NCBI GenBank assembly: GCA_013112725.1
Contig: JABFFZ010000010.1
Coordinates: forward strand, 32,884-96,883
DNA: 64,000 bases
Direction of reading: 5' to 3'
From: Chloroflexota bacterium
Lineage (GTDB): Bacteria; Chloroflexota; Anaerolineae; Promineifilales; Promineifilaceae
In this document: one piece after another, positions 50,527-58,569 of the stretch
How positions within the stretch are numbered: the stretch's first letter is position 1
Layout of the letters: every line of letters begins with the position of its first letter
The notes under the pieces: model-generated
The model's database searches: none
What the model was told of the DNA's origin: nothing
Seen by the model: the letters and a program-made list of their open reading frames with translations, nothing else
Made by a program: the position numbers and the translations under genes

Positions 50527-51155
50527 AAGCGGTTTAAATACTCCATTACCTCTCCTATGGACAAGACATCGCCATATTTGGCCTGAATGTCAAATAAATT
50601 GGCTTCGTGCGGGGCCGGATGGCGGTCAGCCACACACTCGCGGGGGACGATAACGCGAAAGCCGTGTTGGATGCCGTCTACTGCCGTAGCCCGGATGCAG
50701 CCAGAGGTCGAACAACCGGTCAAAATCAGGGTGTCTACGCCCAGGCAGGTTAAGGTAGCGGCCAGAGAAGTGCCAAAGAAAGCGGAAGCGTATTGTTTGA
50801 TGATAATGATGTCTGTCTCTGCCGGGGACAGTTCAGGCACGATCTCCGCCAGTGGTTCGCCGGCCACCATACTTTTAAGGGCCGGCACTTTTTGCACAAA
50901 AAGGCCACCATCCCGTAAGTTTGGGTTATATAGAACCTTTGTATAGAGGATGGGAATGTCCCTGGCGTGGGCCAGGGCCAGCAGGAGAGCGGTTTGCTGC
51001 ACGGCCGTAACCACAGCCGGCGCAAATAAGGGAGAACCAGGTGTGGTATAGGCTTTGATAAAATCTACTACCAGCAGAGACGGCCGTTGTCCAAATCCTA
51101 ACCGACCATCAAAAACACCTTTGTAATTGTTATTAAGCGAAGTTATCATGAGCAA
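50523..51155 (-). CDS. Isochorismatase-family amidohydrolase
   Basis: The 210-aa protein has the catalytic Asp-Lys-Cys triad: Asp in LLVVDFIKAY, Lys in IIKQYASAFFGTSL and Cys in LTGCSTSGCIRATAVDG. The longer N-terminus with GFGQRPSLL fits the N-carbamoylsarcosine amidase/maleamate amidohydrolase subgroup rather than nicotinamidase. Hydrolysis of a maleamate-like half-amide to maleate and ammonia would suit the island. It is 9 bp after the membrane-protein gene. Confidence 0.88.
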   Translation of the reverse strand: MLMITSLNNNYKGVFDGRLGFGQRPSLLVVDFIKAYTTPGSPLFAPAVVTAVQQTALLLALAHARDIPILYTKVLYNPNLRDGGLFVQKVPALKSMVAGEPLAEIVPELSPAETDIIIIKQYASAFFGTSLAATLTCLGVDTLILTGCSTSGCIRATAVDGIQHGFRVIVPRECVADRHPAPHEANLFDIQAKYGDVLSIGEVMEYLNRL

Positions 51156-51164
51156 ACGACCACC

Positions 51165-51878
51165 TTAAGCCGTTACAGGGGTCGCAGCAACAGCCGTATC
51201 CACCCCAAAATTCTCCCGTGTATAACCATACACCCTCACCGCCGCTACCATAAACGCCAGCCAGGAAATGGCATTGATACTTTCCTCAATCCATTGCAAG
51301 GCAATCGTCTGCTCTGGCATACGGGCCAGCCCATTGAGCAAAAAAACTCCTACCAGATTGATGATGAACAAAGTACCAGCCAGCGTCAATTTCTGGCGAA
51401 AACTAAAGAGTATCAATAACACCCCGGTCATCACGGTCGCCAGCACCATCACGCTAAGTAGGATGCGCTCCCAGGCCGGTGAAGCCGGTCTGCTAACATA
51501 CAAAGCAGCAGAAAGGGCAAACATCACCCCAATAAAAATAACCGGCGCCCGCCAGACATGGTACGTTTTCTGGCCGCGCACTGCCCGCACCGTTTGCCAC
51601 ACGCTAAAGGCCAGAAGCGTATAACCGGGGGCCATTAAGATAAACAAGGCATCGTCCAGCAGGCGAATATCCATTTCTCCACCAGACGTTGCCATGAGCA
51701 ACTTCCAAACTGCCTTGAAAAATCCGCCAGCGACAGTCAATCCTGCTCCCAGGGCCGCCACCCGCCCTTGCCGGCCGTTAATGTACGCCACCATGCGGAC
51801 GATGAAAAAGAGGCCAACGGCCGTAAAAACAACCGGCAAAAAATCTACGAGCGCCAATGAGAGTGTATATTCCATCAT
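51165..51878 (-). CDS. Integral membrane protein, about seven spans
   Basis: The 237-aa protein is unnamed. Hydrophobic spans are near residues 9-28, 40-60, 78-100, 110-128, 138-158, 165-183 and 200-220. It has few charged residues inside the membrane. No transporter signature is recognised. GGAGG is 6 nt upstream of ATG 51878. It is expressed with the next membrane gene and the island amidase, so it may act in substrate uptake or as a membrane sensor. Confidence 0.65.
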   Translation of the reverse strand: MMEYTLSLALVDFLPVVFTAVGLFFIVRMVAYINGRQGRVAALGAGLTVAGGFFKAVWKLLMATSGGEMDIRLLDDALFILMAPGYTLLAFSVWQTVRAVRGQKTYHVWRAPVIFIGVMFALSAALYVSRPASPAWERILLSVMVLATVMTGVLLILFSFRQKLTLAGTLFIINLVGVFLLNGLARMPEQTIALQWIEESINAISWLAFMVAAVRVYGYTRENFGVDTAVAATPVTA

Positions 51879-51939
51879 TCCTGTCCTCCTGCATAAAAAT
51901 AGTGGCTGATTGCTAGTGGCTTGTGCCAGTTACTACCCA

Positions 51940-52584
51940 TCAAGTCAAAAACTTTCTGGCTGTCAGCATACACCCCAGGCCAAGCACAACCTCCCCAATA
52001 TTGCCAATGAAAAAAGTGCGGCCCATCCCCAAGGCGGCTGCTACAAACATCAACAACGCACTACCGGCCAACAACCACCAACCCGTTTGGCGCCACAGGG
52101 AAAAACCAGCGGCGATGAGAAAAATAATGGTCAACAAAGCCGGAACAGGTGGGCCTTTTATGCCTCCCACATTAACATAACGTAAGGTATCCATCACGGT
52201 GCGAGACGCTGGTACAAAGGCAAGCACATCACTGTACAAACCCAGAATGATCAGCGCAGTTGCAAACAGGCACACCACCGTATGCGCCGCCCGCCCTTGC
52301 GCCCAAGGCACGCCTGCCAGACGCAGTACCCCAAAACCAAACACAATCAAGGCCGGGGTAATCAACGCATGAATGGCGTAACGACCAGCATTCAACCTTT
52401 CCAGTAGCACGCCCTCCCCTAAAAACCGGCCGGCCAAAATGACCAGCACATCATATAACAACCCAATCAGTACAATTAACAAGAGCAGCGTGTAGGAGGA
52501 ATTTTTCGCCTGGTAAATTCGCGCCGCCTGCCACACCAGGTAAGCAAACACAATGGCTAAAATAAGATAAAGAATGGTTAGCAT
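51940..52584 (-). CDS. Integral membrane protein, about six or seven spans
   Basis: The 214-aa protein is unnamed. It opens with a hydrophobic helix (LTILYLILAIVFAYLVW) and has further spans near residues 32-52, 70-90, 100-120, 145-162, 166-184 and 190-208. The His-containing loop GRYAIHALITPALIVFGFG is notable. GGGAGAG before ATG 52584 decides the start over GTG 52590. It may form a pair with the neighbouring membrane protein. Confidence 0.6.
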   Translation of the reverse strand: MLTILYLILAIVFAYLVWQAARIYQAKNSSYTLLLLIVLIGLLYDVLVILAGRFLGEGVLLERLNAGRYAIHALITPALIVFGFGVLRLAGVPWAQGRAAHTVVCLFATALIILGLYSDVLAFVPASRTVMDTLRYVNVGGIKGPPVPALLTIIFLIAAGFSLWRQTGWWLLAGSALLMFVAAALGMGRTFFIGNIGEVVLGLGCMLTARKFLT

Positions 52585-52626
52585 TTTCACTCTCCCTTAT
52601 CTTTGTATTACCCAATAAATAAACCA

Positions 52627-53436
52627 TCAAGACAGAACGCCGGCTTGCTCGGCACAGAAAAATGTTTTTATGATCTCTGCCACCACTTCCGGCTTTTGAT
52701 CACAAATATACGGGCCAGCACCTGGGATAATAGTCTTCTGTCCCTTTTGCAAAAGGGCAAAAGCTGGTTCCAGGCTGGTACGCAGCGTATCGTTTTCGCC
52801 GCACATAACCAGTACAGGCAGAGTCAGCGTTGCCAACTGCGCAGCCAAGGGCTGCCGGAATACAGCCTCATAGGTCTCCTGTGCTGCCGACTGCGCCCAT
52901 TGGGTTAACAGTGTCTCACGCTGCACAACAGGTAACGGCAGGCTGGAATCACGCTCACGAATTCGCTGCCATACGGCCGTCAGGTGCGCGCCATCAGACG
53001 TCAAAGCAAAGGGCTTCAGACCGGCCCTAAGCGCCTCTACCTGTGCCACGTTTAAAAGGGGCGGCCCTGACAAAATCATCTTTTGCACAAAAGCCGGATG
53101 GTCAAAGGCCATCTGCACAGCAATAGCCGCACCGGTATGATGTCCAAACAAAAAGCAAGAAGTAATGCCCAGCGCTGTCAGCGCCACATAGAGAGCCTCT
53201 GCCAGGTAAGAGATGGTCAAAGGCTGAAATGGCGAAAAAGACGCGCCAAAACCCGGCGTGTCTGGCGCAACGGTATCATAAACGTCTGACAGACATGCCA
53301 TCAATTGCTCAAACATCATGCCCGAACTGGCAGTTTGATGCAACAGCACCAGCGGTGTTCCCCCCACCTGATGATGCTGGCGGTAATGGATCTGCCCATC
53401 TGGTGCGGCCGCGTACCCTTTGTGGATAATTGACAT
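52627..53436 (-). CDS. Alpha/beta hydrolase
   Basis: The 269-aa protein shows the serine hydrolase elbow LFGHHTGAAIAVQ (G-H-H-T-G, with Thr in place of the usual nucleophilic Ser), the oxyanion segment LVLLHQTASSGMMF, Asp in MCGENDTL and a late His/Pro region (IIPGAGPYICDQKP) where the usual catalytic His is replaced. The elbow and His changes make normal esterase action doubtful, although a related family uses variant triads. It is the first gene after the second GntR operator, with GGAGGG 6 nt upstream of ATG 53436. Confidence 0.8.
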   Translation of the reverse strand: MSIIHKGYAAAPDGQIHYRQHHQVGGTPLVLLHQTASSGMMFEQLMACLSDVYDTVAPDTPGFGASFSPFQPLTISYLAEALYVALTALGITSCFLFGHHTGAAIAVQMAFDHPAFVQKMILSGPPLLNVAQVEALRAGLKPFALTSDGAHLTAVWQRIRERDSSLPLPVVQRETLLTQWAQSAAQETYEAVFRQPLAAQLATLTLPVLVMCGENDTLRTSLEPAFALLQKGQKTIIPGAGPYICDQKPEVVAEIIKTFFCAEQAGVLS

Positions 53437-53448
53437 TGCCCTCCTGAA

Positions 53449-53466
53449 TGTTATAATGTTATAACA
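53449..53466. promoter_or_regulatory. GntR operator, site 2
   Basis: TGTTATAATGTTATAACA, the reverse complement of site 1, lies 13 bp upstream of the hydrolase start codon. At this distance it would block translation initiation or a promoter overlapping it. It controls the operon running left to the PPC gene. Confidence 0.75.
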
Positions 53467-53743
53467 TTTATATGTGATCGTCAAGGTTTGATACAGAAGA
53501 GTGTTCCCCAGTGGGACAATCGGGGTAAACCATGACGTTATCGCCCGCGATGACGGCCAATCTGGCTGGGCAGCGCACCAGTTTGTATGGGCATGTATTG
53601 GTAACCGGGTGACGCCAAACATAGGGCAAAAGCCTATGAAAGCCTATGATTGAAGTACTGTTTGAACTGCCCTGTGCCCGGCGTTTCCCAAGCAAATCTG
53701 TTCCAGAGTCCGGCAAAAGCAGCAGCCACCTCTGGACTAAAAC

Positions 53744-53969
53744 GCGATTGACCCAATCGCGCCACATTTTTGATGGAGACAACATGGGCGACAGCCCACC
53801 CACATGAATGAAAACAGGACACATCTTTTCACTTCTTATCTGCATCATCCGCGTGAATCTGTGTCCTATTTTCATAGGAGACTTCATGGGCAGCAGCCCA
53901 CCACAATGAATGAACACAGGACGCCTCTTCACCACATTTTATCCGCGTCATCCGCGTGAATCGGCGTCC
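53744..53969. repeat. Tandem leader-like units with hairpins and micro-ORFs
   Basis: Two direct repeats of about 85 bp (53783-53867 and 53885-53969) each begin with a GGAGA-type RBS and an ATG opening a seven-codon frame (MGDSPPT and MGSSPPQ) and end with a hairpin. The stems are GGACACA/TGTGTCC (53817-53823 with 53860-53866) and GGACGCC/GGCGTCC (53919-53925 with 53963-53969), differing by two paired substitutions. A third hairpin, GCGATTG/CAATCGC (53744-53760), precedes them. The last unit leads into the RBS of the maleate-isomerase-like gene. Confidence 0.7.
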
Positions 53970-53989
53970 CATTTACGAAGGAGAGAGTA

Positions 53990-54733
53990 ATGACAGACGC
54001 ACTTGGTTGGAGAAAGAAATTTGGAGTCATTGTGCCCAGCACCAACACTATTGTGGAACCCGATTTTTACCGGATGACCGTGCCAGGGGTGACGCCCCAC
54101 ATCGCTCGCATTCATATCCGTGACCAGAATTTGAGCAGTGACACCGCCTTTGAAAACCTGCTCAAACAGATTCGAGTGGAAATTCAATACGCCACCGAAC
54201 GGATGCTGACTGCTGAACCAGATTACATGGTAATGGGCATGAGCGCCGAAACATTCTGGGATGGCGTGGAAGGCAACCGCAAATTTACCCAGATGATTTC
54301 AGAGTTAGCCGGCGGCCTGCAGGTGGCTACGGGCGCTGAAGCATGTGAACGCGCCCTGAAACTGTTTGGAGTAAAAAAGATTGGTGTAGTCACTCCATAC
54401 CAGCCAGTTGGCGATAAAAATGTGGTGCGCTTTTTCAATGACATTGGGTTTGAGGTAACGGCTATCAAGGGGCTACGCTGCTCAACGGCCATCGCCATTG
54501 CTCATGTGAGCGAAGATATGTTGCGCCAGGCTCTTTTAGAAGTCAACAAAGACGCTGATGCCCTGGTACAGGTGGGCACAAATCTAAGCATGGTACGTCT
54601 GGCTGATGAAGCCGAACGCTGGCTGGGCAAACCCGTAATTGCCATTAACGCCGCCACCTGGTGGATGGCTCTGCGCGATAATGGCATTACGGAAAAGGTA
54701 TACGGGGCAGGCCGGCTGCTGCGCGAATTTTAA
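53990..54733 (+). CDS. Maleate isomerase/Asp-Glu racemase superfamily protein
   Basis: The 247-aa protein has the family start (KKFGVIVPSTNTIVEPDFYR) and the second-domain KKIGVVTPYQPVGDKNVVRF. The two catalytic Cys positions of maleate isomerase appear as VMGMSAETFWDG and VQVGTNLSMVRL, with Met/Ser and Gly/Thr-Asn instead of Cys. So it is a relative with another chemistry, perhaps a racemase, decarboxylase or one-Cys lyase. It is the only rightward gene in the island. AAGGAGAGAG precedes ATG 53990. Confidence 0.75.
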   Translation: MTDALGWRKKFGVIVPSTNTIVEPDFYRMTVPGVTPHIARIHIRDQNLSSDTAFENLLKQIRVEIQYATERMLTAEPDYMVMGMSAETFWDGVEGNRKFTQMISELAGGLQVATGAEACERALKLFGVKKIGVVTPYQPVGDKNVVRFFNDIGFEVTAIKGLRCSTAIAIAHVSEDMLRQALLEVNKDADALVQVGTNLSMVRLADEAERWLGKPVIAINAATWWMALRDNGITEKVYGAGRLLREF

Positions 54734-54801
54734 GTCAAAACAGTTTGATTATTGCCTCCAACTCCAGGCCAGTCCCTTCAACTGGTCAGGGGCGGTCCAG
54801 G

Positions 54802-56007
54802 CTAGATGCGTTCATCCAACATAGAAGCTTGCAGCAAAAATTCGCGCGCCTTGACCGGGTCGGCAGCCATCTGCCGATACTTTTCATTGCGCCGTCGCCG
54901 CGCGTCTGGGTCATGCAGTACCATGGCCCCATAATTCTCATGAGTGTGGCGTTGGATGTAAAAGCGCGCCTTATCGCGCCGCGTACAGGCATAGGCAGCC
55001 AGGGCAGCTTCATCACCACCGCTCAGGACGCTGGCCAGGGCATTGGCTAGCAAGTAAGCATCGTGAATACCGCTGTTCATGCCCATCCCTCCGGCGGGGT
55101 TATTCAGATGGGCGGCATCGCCGGCCAGCAGTACCCGACCCAGATGAAAGCGATCAACCACCCGCTGGTGAACGGCATAAAGGGATGTCTGATGCAGGGT
55201 GAAGGGAATTTTCTGGCCAATAAAGCGGTGAATGCGGGCGCAAACGGCCGTAGGCCTGGTGACAACATCTTCATCTTCCATCGGTCCAATTTGAAAGACA
55301 ATGCGCACCACGTCTGGCAAATGCAAGATGATAACCCACTCCTCAGGGTCAAAAATATAATTCACCTGACCTAATTCTGGGAAAATGGCACGAAGGTTCA
55401 GGTCTGTAGCCGCCAGCATAAAACGATCAGGGTAAGTCAGCCCCTCAAAAGCCACACCTAACTGCTTGCGGACAATGCTTTTAGCGCCATCGGCAGCGCA
55501 CAGGTAACACCCCTGGAATGTTTTGCGTCCGGCAGGCGTTTCAAAAGTCGCTTCCACCTTATCCCCTTTGTCGGCAAAAGAAATGAGCCTATACCCCATA
55601 AACACCTGACCATAAGCAGATTGTTCCACAAACGGCTTGATAATCCGCGTCACTTCGCATTGCGGTAATTGCAGGCGATAAGGGTACGGTGTATCGCCGG
55701 CAATGAGCGCATAATCAAACACGCCCAGACACTGCCACGATTCACGTTCCCAATAAGTGACCTGTGTCACTTTGTGTCCCTGCGCCAGCACTGGCGCAAT
55801 AATGCCCCATTCGTCAAACATCTCCAGCGTGGGCGGGTGAAAGGTAGAAGCGCGCGCTTCACTGCTTAACGCCGGCAACGCTTCAAACAATTGCACCGGA
55901 ATTTGCTGGCGGCTGAGCGCCAGCGCCAATGACAACCCAACGGGACCGGCGCCAATAATTAAGACGGGCAACGATTGGCCTGTACGCTGGCTGGCAATCT
56001 GGCTCAT
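54802..56007 (-). CDS. FAD-dependent aromatic-type monooxygenase
   Basis: The 401-aa protein is a class A flavoprotein hydroxylase. It has GAGPVGLSLALALSRQ (dinucleotide motif), the DG motif YLCAADGAKSIVRKQLG and the GD motif VLLAGDAAHLNNPAGGMGMN. The usual substrate is a phenolic or N-heteroaromatic ring. It follows the RCCR-like gene by 6 bp in the nitrilase operon, so the substrate may be a pyrrole or bilin fragment. NAD(P)H preference cannot be told. Confidence 0.9.
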   Translation of the reverse strand: MSQIASQRTGQSLPVLIIGAGPVGLSLALALSRQQIPVQLFEALPALSSEARASTFHPPTLEMFDEWGIIAPVLAQGHKVTQVTYWERESWQCLGVFDYALIAGDTPYPYRLQLPQCEVTRIIKPFVEQSAYGQVFMGYRLISFADKGDKVEATFETPAGRKTFQGCYLCAADGAKSIVRKQLGVAFEGLTYPDRFMLAATDLNLRAIFPELGQVNYIFDPEEWVIILHLPDVVRIVFQIGPMEDEDVVTRPTAVCARIHRFIGQKIPFTLHQTSLYAVHQRVVDRFHLGRVLLAGDAAHLNNPAGGMGMNSGIHDAYLLANALASVLSGGDEAALAAYACTRRDKARFYIQRHTHENYGAMVLHDPDARRRRNEKYRQMAADPVKAREFLLQASMLDERI

Positions 56008-56013
56008 AACCTC

Positions 56014-56811
56014 TTACTGCTCCCGTTCAGCGGCGTGCAAAATGCGCACCAGCCGCTGGCGCATGGGCACGCCCAACATTCGGTCCGCCAGGATATTGGC
56101 CGGGTCTTTTTCCACAATCGTCCGGCGAAGAAGTTCATCCCGCGCTTTAAGCCCGGCTCGTTTTTCAGGAGGGAGAGGCTGTGCATTCTGGACGATTTGT
56201 ACCCAGTGACGCACATAAGCCAGCATCACCGGCTCCACCACAACCTGAAAATCAGCAAAGGGCAACAGGCCACACACGGCGATGGGAGAAAGAGTGCTGC
56301 GAGTATAGAGGTGAACGGGATTAAAACTTTTATAGGCCGGGTGGCGGCGCAAGGTTATCCAGGTTTCGTTCATCTGCTCATGGTATTGTTCCAGGTGCTC
56401 CGGACTGATAGCGGGGTCATAGCGAGGCAGGTAATCCACATAACAAAAGACATCGGGGGCGGTACCCAGGGCCATACCCAGGTGGGGGGCGTCTATCTCG
56501 TCACGAAGCCAACAAGTGAGATGGATGTTGGTGAAACCAGTTTCGGGCTTACCAATCCAGGAGCGTACAATCCAATCTACCGGGCTTTTGTGACCGGTGT
56601 AGGTGTGCATATTACCCACAATAGCTCCCTGCAAATCGGGAATGTGTTGGATGTCCTGGCAAGCCATATCTTCGCGCAGGCTGAGGCTGGATTGGATAAT
56701 GTCCCAAGCCTGCTCACGCACGTTTAGCAAGTAGTAGAAGAGTTCTGCGTTGTCTACGGGGGGGCGGGCATCGAGGACGTCTGCCAGGTGTTGAACTGTA
56801 TCTCCGCTCAT
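56014..56811 (-). CDS. RCCR-like protein, second copy
   Basis: The 265-aa protein matches plant red chlorophyll catabolite reductase along its length. SPVDWIVRSWI (about residues 75-85) corresponds to SPIDFVIGSWI; APH..YVDYLPRYDP to APN..LILDLPHRKDL; and the C-terminal KARDELLRRTIVEKD with RM and RLVRIL corresponds to RRDKSFRRKSIEDD, RM, RVVHAI. The plant catalytic Glu after APN is not kept. AAAGGG before ATG 56811 fixes the start. RCCR reduces red chlorophyll catabolite with ferredoxin. The likeness is from memory of the Arabidopsis sequence. Confidence 0.75.
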   Translation of the reverse strand: MSGDTVQHLADVLDARPPVDNAELFYYLLNVREQAWDIIQSSLSLREDMACQDIQHIPDLQGAIVGNMHTYTGHKSPVDWIVRSWIGKPETGFTNIHLTCWLRDEIDAPHLGMALGTAPDVFCYVDYLPRYDPAISPEHLEQYHEQMNETWITLRRHPAYKSFNPVHLYTRSTLSPIAVCGLLPFADFQVVVEPVMLAYVRHWVQIVQNAQPLPPEKRAGLKARDELLRRTIVEKDPANILADRMLGVPMRQRLVRILHAAEREQ

Positions 56812-56896
56812 AATTTTTCCCTTTTCTTGATGTGTTTACCTTTTTTATGCATTTGCCGGGTGACGATGGCGCCAGGCGGCAGCCTGTCAGCGGTTA

Positions 56897-58567
56897 TTAT
56901 GAAGAAATTAAAGGTGCGGCGAGATGCCACGGCCGTCCGTGCAGAAGGTTGGTGCGCAAAGAAACCATTTTGTTCATGGCCACCGCCGGATATAAGAGGG
57001 CTGTGGTCAGCCCCGCGCCGGTGGACATGGTCACCAGAGGGGTGTTGATATTGCCGTCAAACGGCCGTTTTTTCCATTCCGTCCAGAGGGTAAAATCTTC
57101 GGTAATGGCATAAATACCGCTATGACTTTTGCTGCCAACCACCACATTTATCCGATTTTCCGCCGCTCTTTCTGGAAAACCCAGGGTGGCTTCCCACGGC
57201 TCTAGAATCTGCGTGGGCACGCCAACCACATCTACCTGTTGCAAGGCAGCCAGCCGGAACACCTCTGGAAAGATGGCATCGCCGCCCACCACCAGGGCTA
57301 CTCGCCCCCAGGCCATTTGCGCCACGTTAACCTGATCACCCAGCCGGGACCAGGGATGACGGCCCGATGGGTGTAATTGGGGCTGGCGCAAAACGATCTG
57401 CTCTTTGTTGAACAACACACCCATATGCGTCCGATCTTGAACAATGGAGGTAGCCACCAGGCAATGTTGCATGACAGATTGTATCGCTGCTATCATGACC
57501 TGCGATGCCGTTTCGGCTTGCGCCAGGTCATGCAGGTTGTCCAGATGAAACAACTCCGGCAAAATCACCAATTTTACCGCCTGTGCTTCTGCCTGTGCTA
57601 CCCATTGTTGGGCAGCGGCAACGGCCGTTTGCCCTGGTGCGGCAATTTGCACAACCCCGGCCAGTAATGAGTCTGCACCCGGTAGACGGCTGTTATCCTG
57701 CGTTGGCGCGCCCAGGGGCTGGTACAGTTCCGGGCGGCGCGCCCGAAAAATATCAACCCCATCGGGGCGCATTTTATTTTCTGCCAGACGCACATCTATC
57801 TCTGCCCAAATAACGGCTTCCCCCTTCCGGGGCGCCCGCGCCAACACGGTCCCATCTGGGGCCACAATCTGGCTTTCACCGGCCCCTTCCAGAAATTCGG
57901 GGTCAATTTTTAAGCGTGTGGCCACCGCCTGGCGCAGCGCCTCCGGCACTAACGAACCAACCTTGTTAGCGGCAACAACATACACCTTGTTTTCGGCCGC
58001 GCGCACGGGGATATGTAAGGCAGCTTCATCATAGGCGAAAGAGTTGAGGCTGTTTAGCAGCAGGTGGGGCCGCCGCACGGCCAGCGCCCGCGCCACTTCC
58101 GGAATAACGCCATCCATACAAGCATACATACCCACAGCGCCTATATCCGTAGCCAGAATAGGGGCAATGTCGGTCGCCCTTTCTAAAAAATTATTTTCAT
58201 TGCCCATCAAAATTTGTTTGTCGTTGTAGCCGGCAATGTGCCCGGTGGGGGTAAACAAGATGTTGGTGCCCGTTACTTTACCCCCCTGACGGCGTAAAGT
58301 GACATTCACTTTGATGTAACAGCAATGTGCTTTGGCTCTGCCGGCAATAGCGCGCAAAAAGGCACCGTCCAGGGGAACAGCTACCTGGTAACAATGGTCG
58401 GCGTTTTCATACCAGGCCAGGTGGTTAACAAATTCGGGCAGAACCATCAGGTCTGGCCGGTATTGGGCGGCCTGGTCAATCATACGCAGGCAGGTATGCA
58501 AATTGGCAGAAACATCAGTGCCTACGCCAAATTGCACGGCGGCAGCGCGTATGTAACTTTTCTTCAT
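56897..58567 (-). CDS. Tandem double nitrilase-superfamily protein
   Basis: The 556-aa protein has two carbon-nitrogen hydrolase domains. Domain 1 (1-285) has an intact triad: Glu in MVLPEFVNHLAW, Lys in YNDKQILMGNENN and Cys in GMYACMDGVIPEVA. Domain 2 (about 305-540) has Glu in VILPELFHL, but the lysine position reads QPQLHPSG and the Cys position reads VVGGDAIFPEV with Gly, so it is probably inactive and structural. The substrate may be a carbamoyl or amide group. The start ATG 58567 lies directly after the copy-B structured repeat, in the leader downstream of the third GntR operator. Confidence 0.85.
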   Translation of the reverse strand: MKKSYIRAAAVQFGVGTDVSANLHTCLRMIDQAAQYRPDLMVLPEFVNHLAWYENADHCYQVAVPLDGAFLRAIAGRAKAHCCYIKVNVTLRRQGGKVTGTNILFTPTGHIAGYNDKQILMGNENNFLERATDIAPILATDIGAVGMYACMDGVIPEVARALAVRRPHLLLNSLNSFAYDEAALHIPVRAAENKVYVVAANKVGSLVPEALRQAVATRLKIDPEFLEGAGESQIVAPDGTVLARAPRKGEAVIWAEIDVRLAENKMRPDGVDIFRARRPELYQPLGAPTQDNSRLPGADSLLAGVVQIAAPGQTAVAAAQQWVAQAEAQAVKLVILPELFHLDNLHDLAQAETASQVMIAAIQSVMQHCLVATSIVQDRTHMGVLFNKEQIVLRQPQLHPSGRHPWSRLGDQVNVAQMAWGRVALVVGGDAIFPEVFRLAALQQVDVVGVPTQILEPWEATLGFPERAAENRINVVVGSKSHSGIYAITEDFTLWTEWKKRPFDGNINTPLVTMSTGAGLTTALLYPAVAMNKMVSLRTNLLHGRPWHLAAPLISS

Positions 58568-58569
58568 AG

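Noticed and set aside
34422..54733. Nicotinate (maleamate) pathway
   Set aside because: The amidase and maleate-isomerase relative would fit, but the isomerase lacks both Cys, and no nicotinate hydroxylase or dihydroxypyridine dioxygenase is seen; RCCR and PAO-like genes are not explained.
31017..58567. Chlorophyll or bacteriochlorophyll biosynthesis
   Set aside because: No magnesium chelatase, protochlorophyllide reductase or Bch genes are present; the set is degradative.
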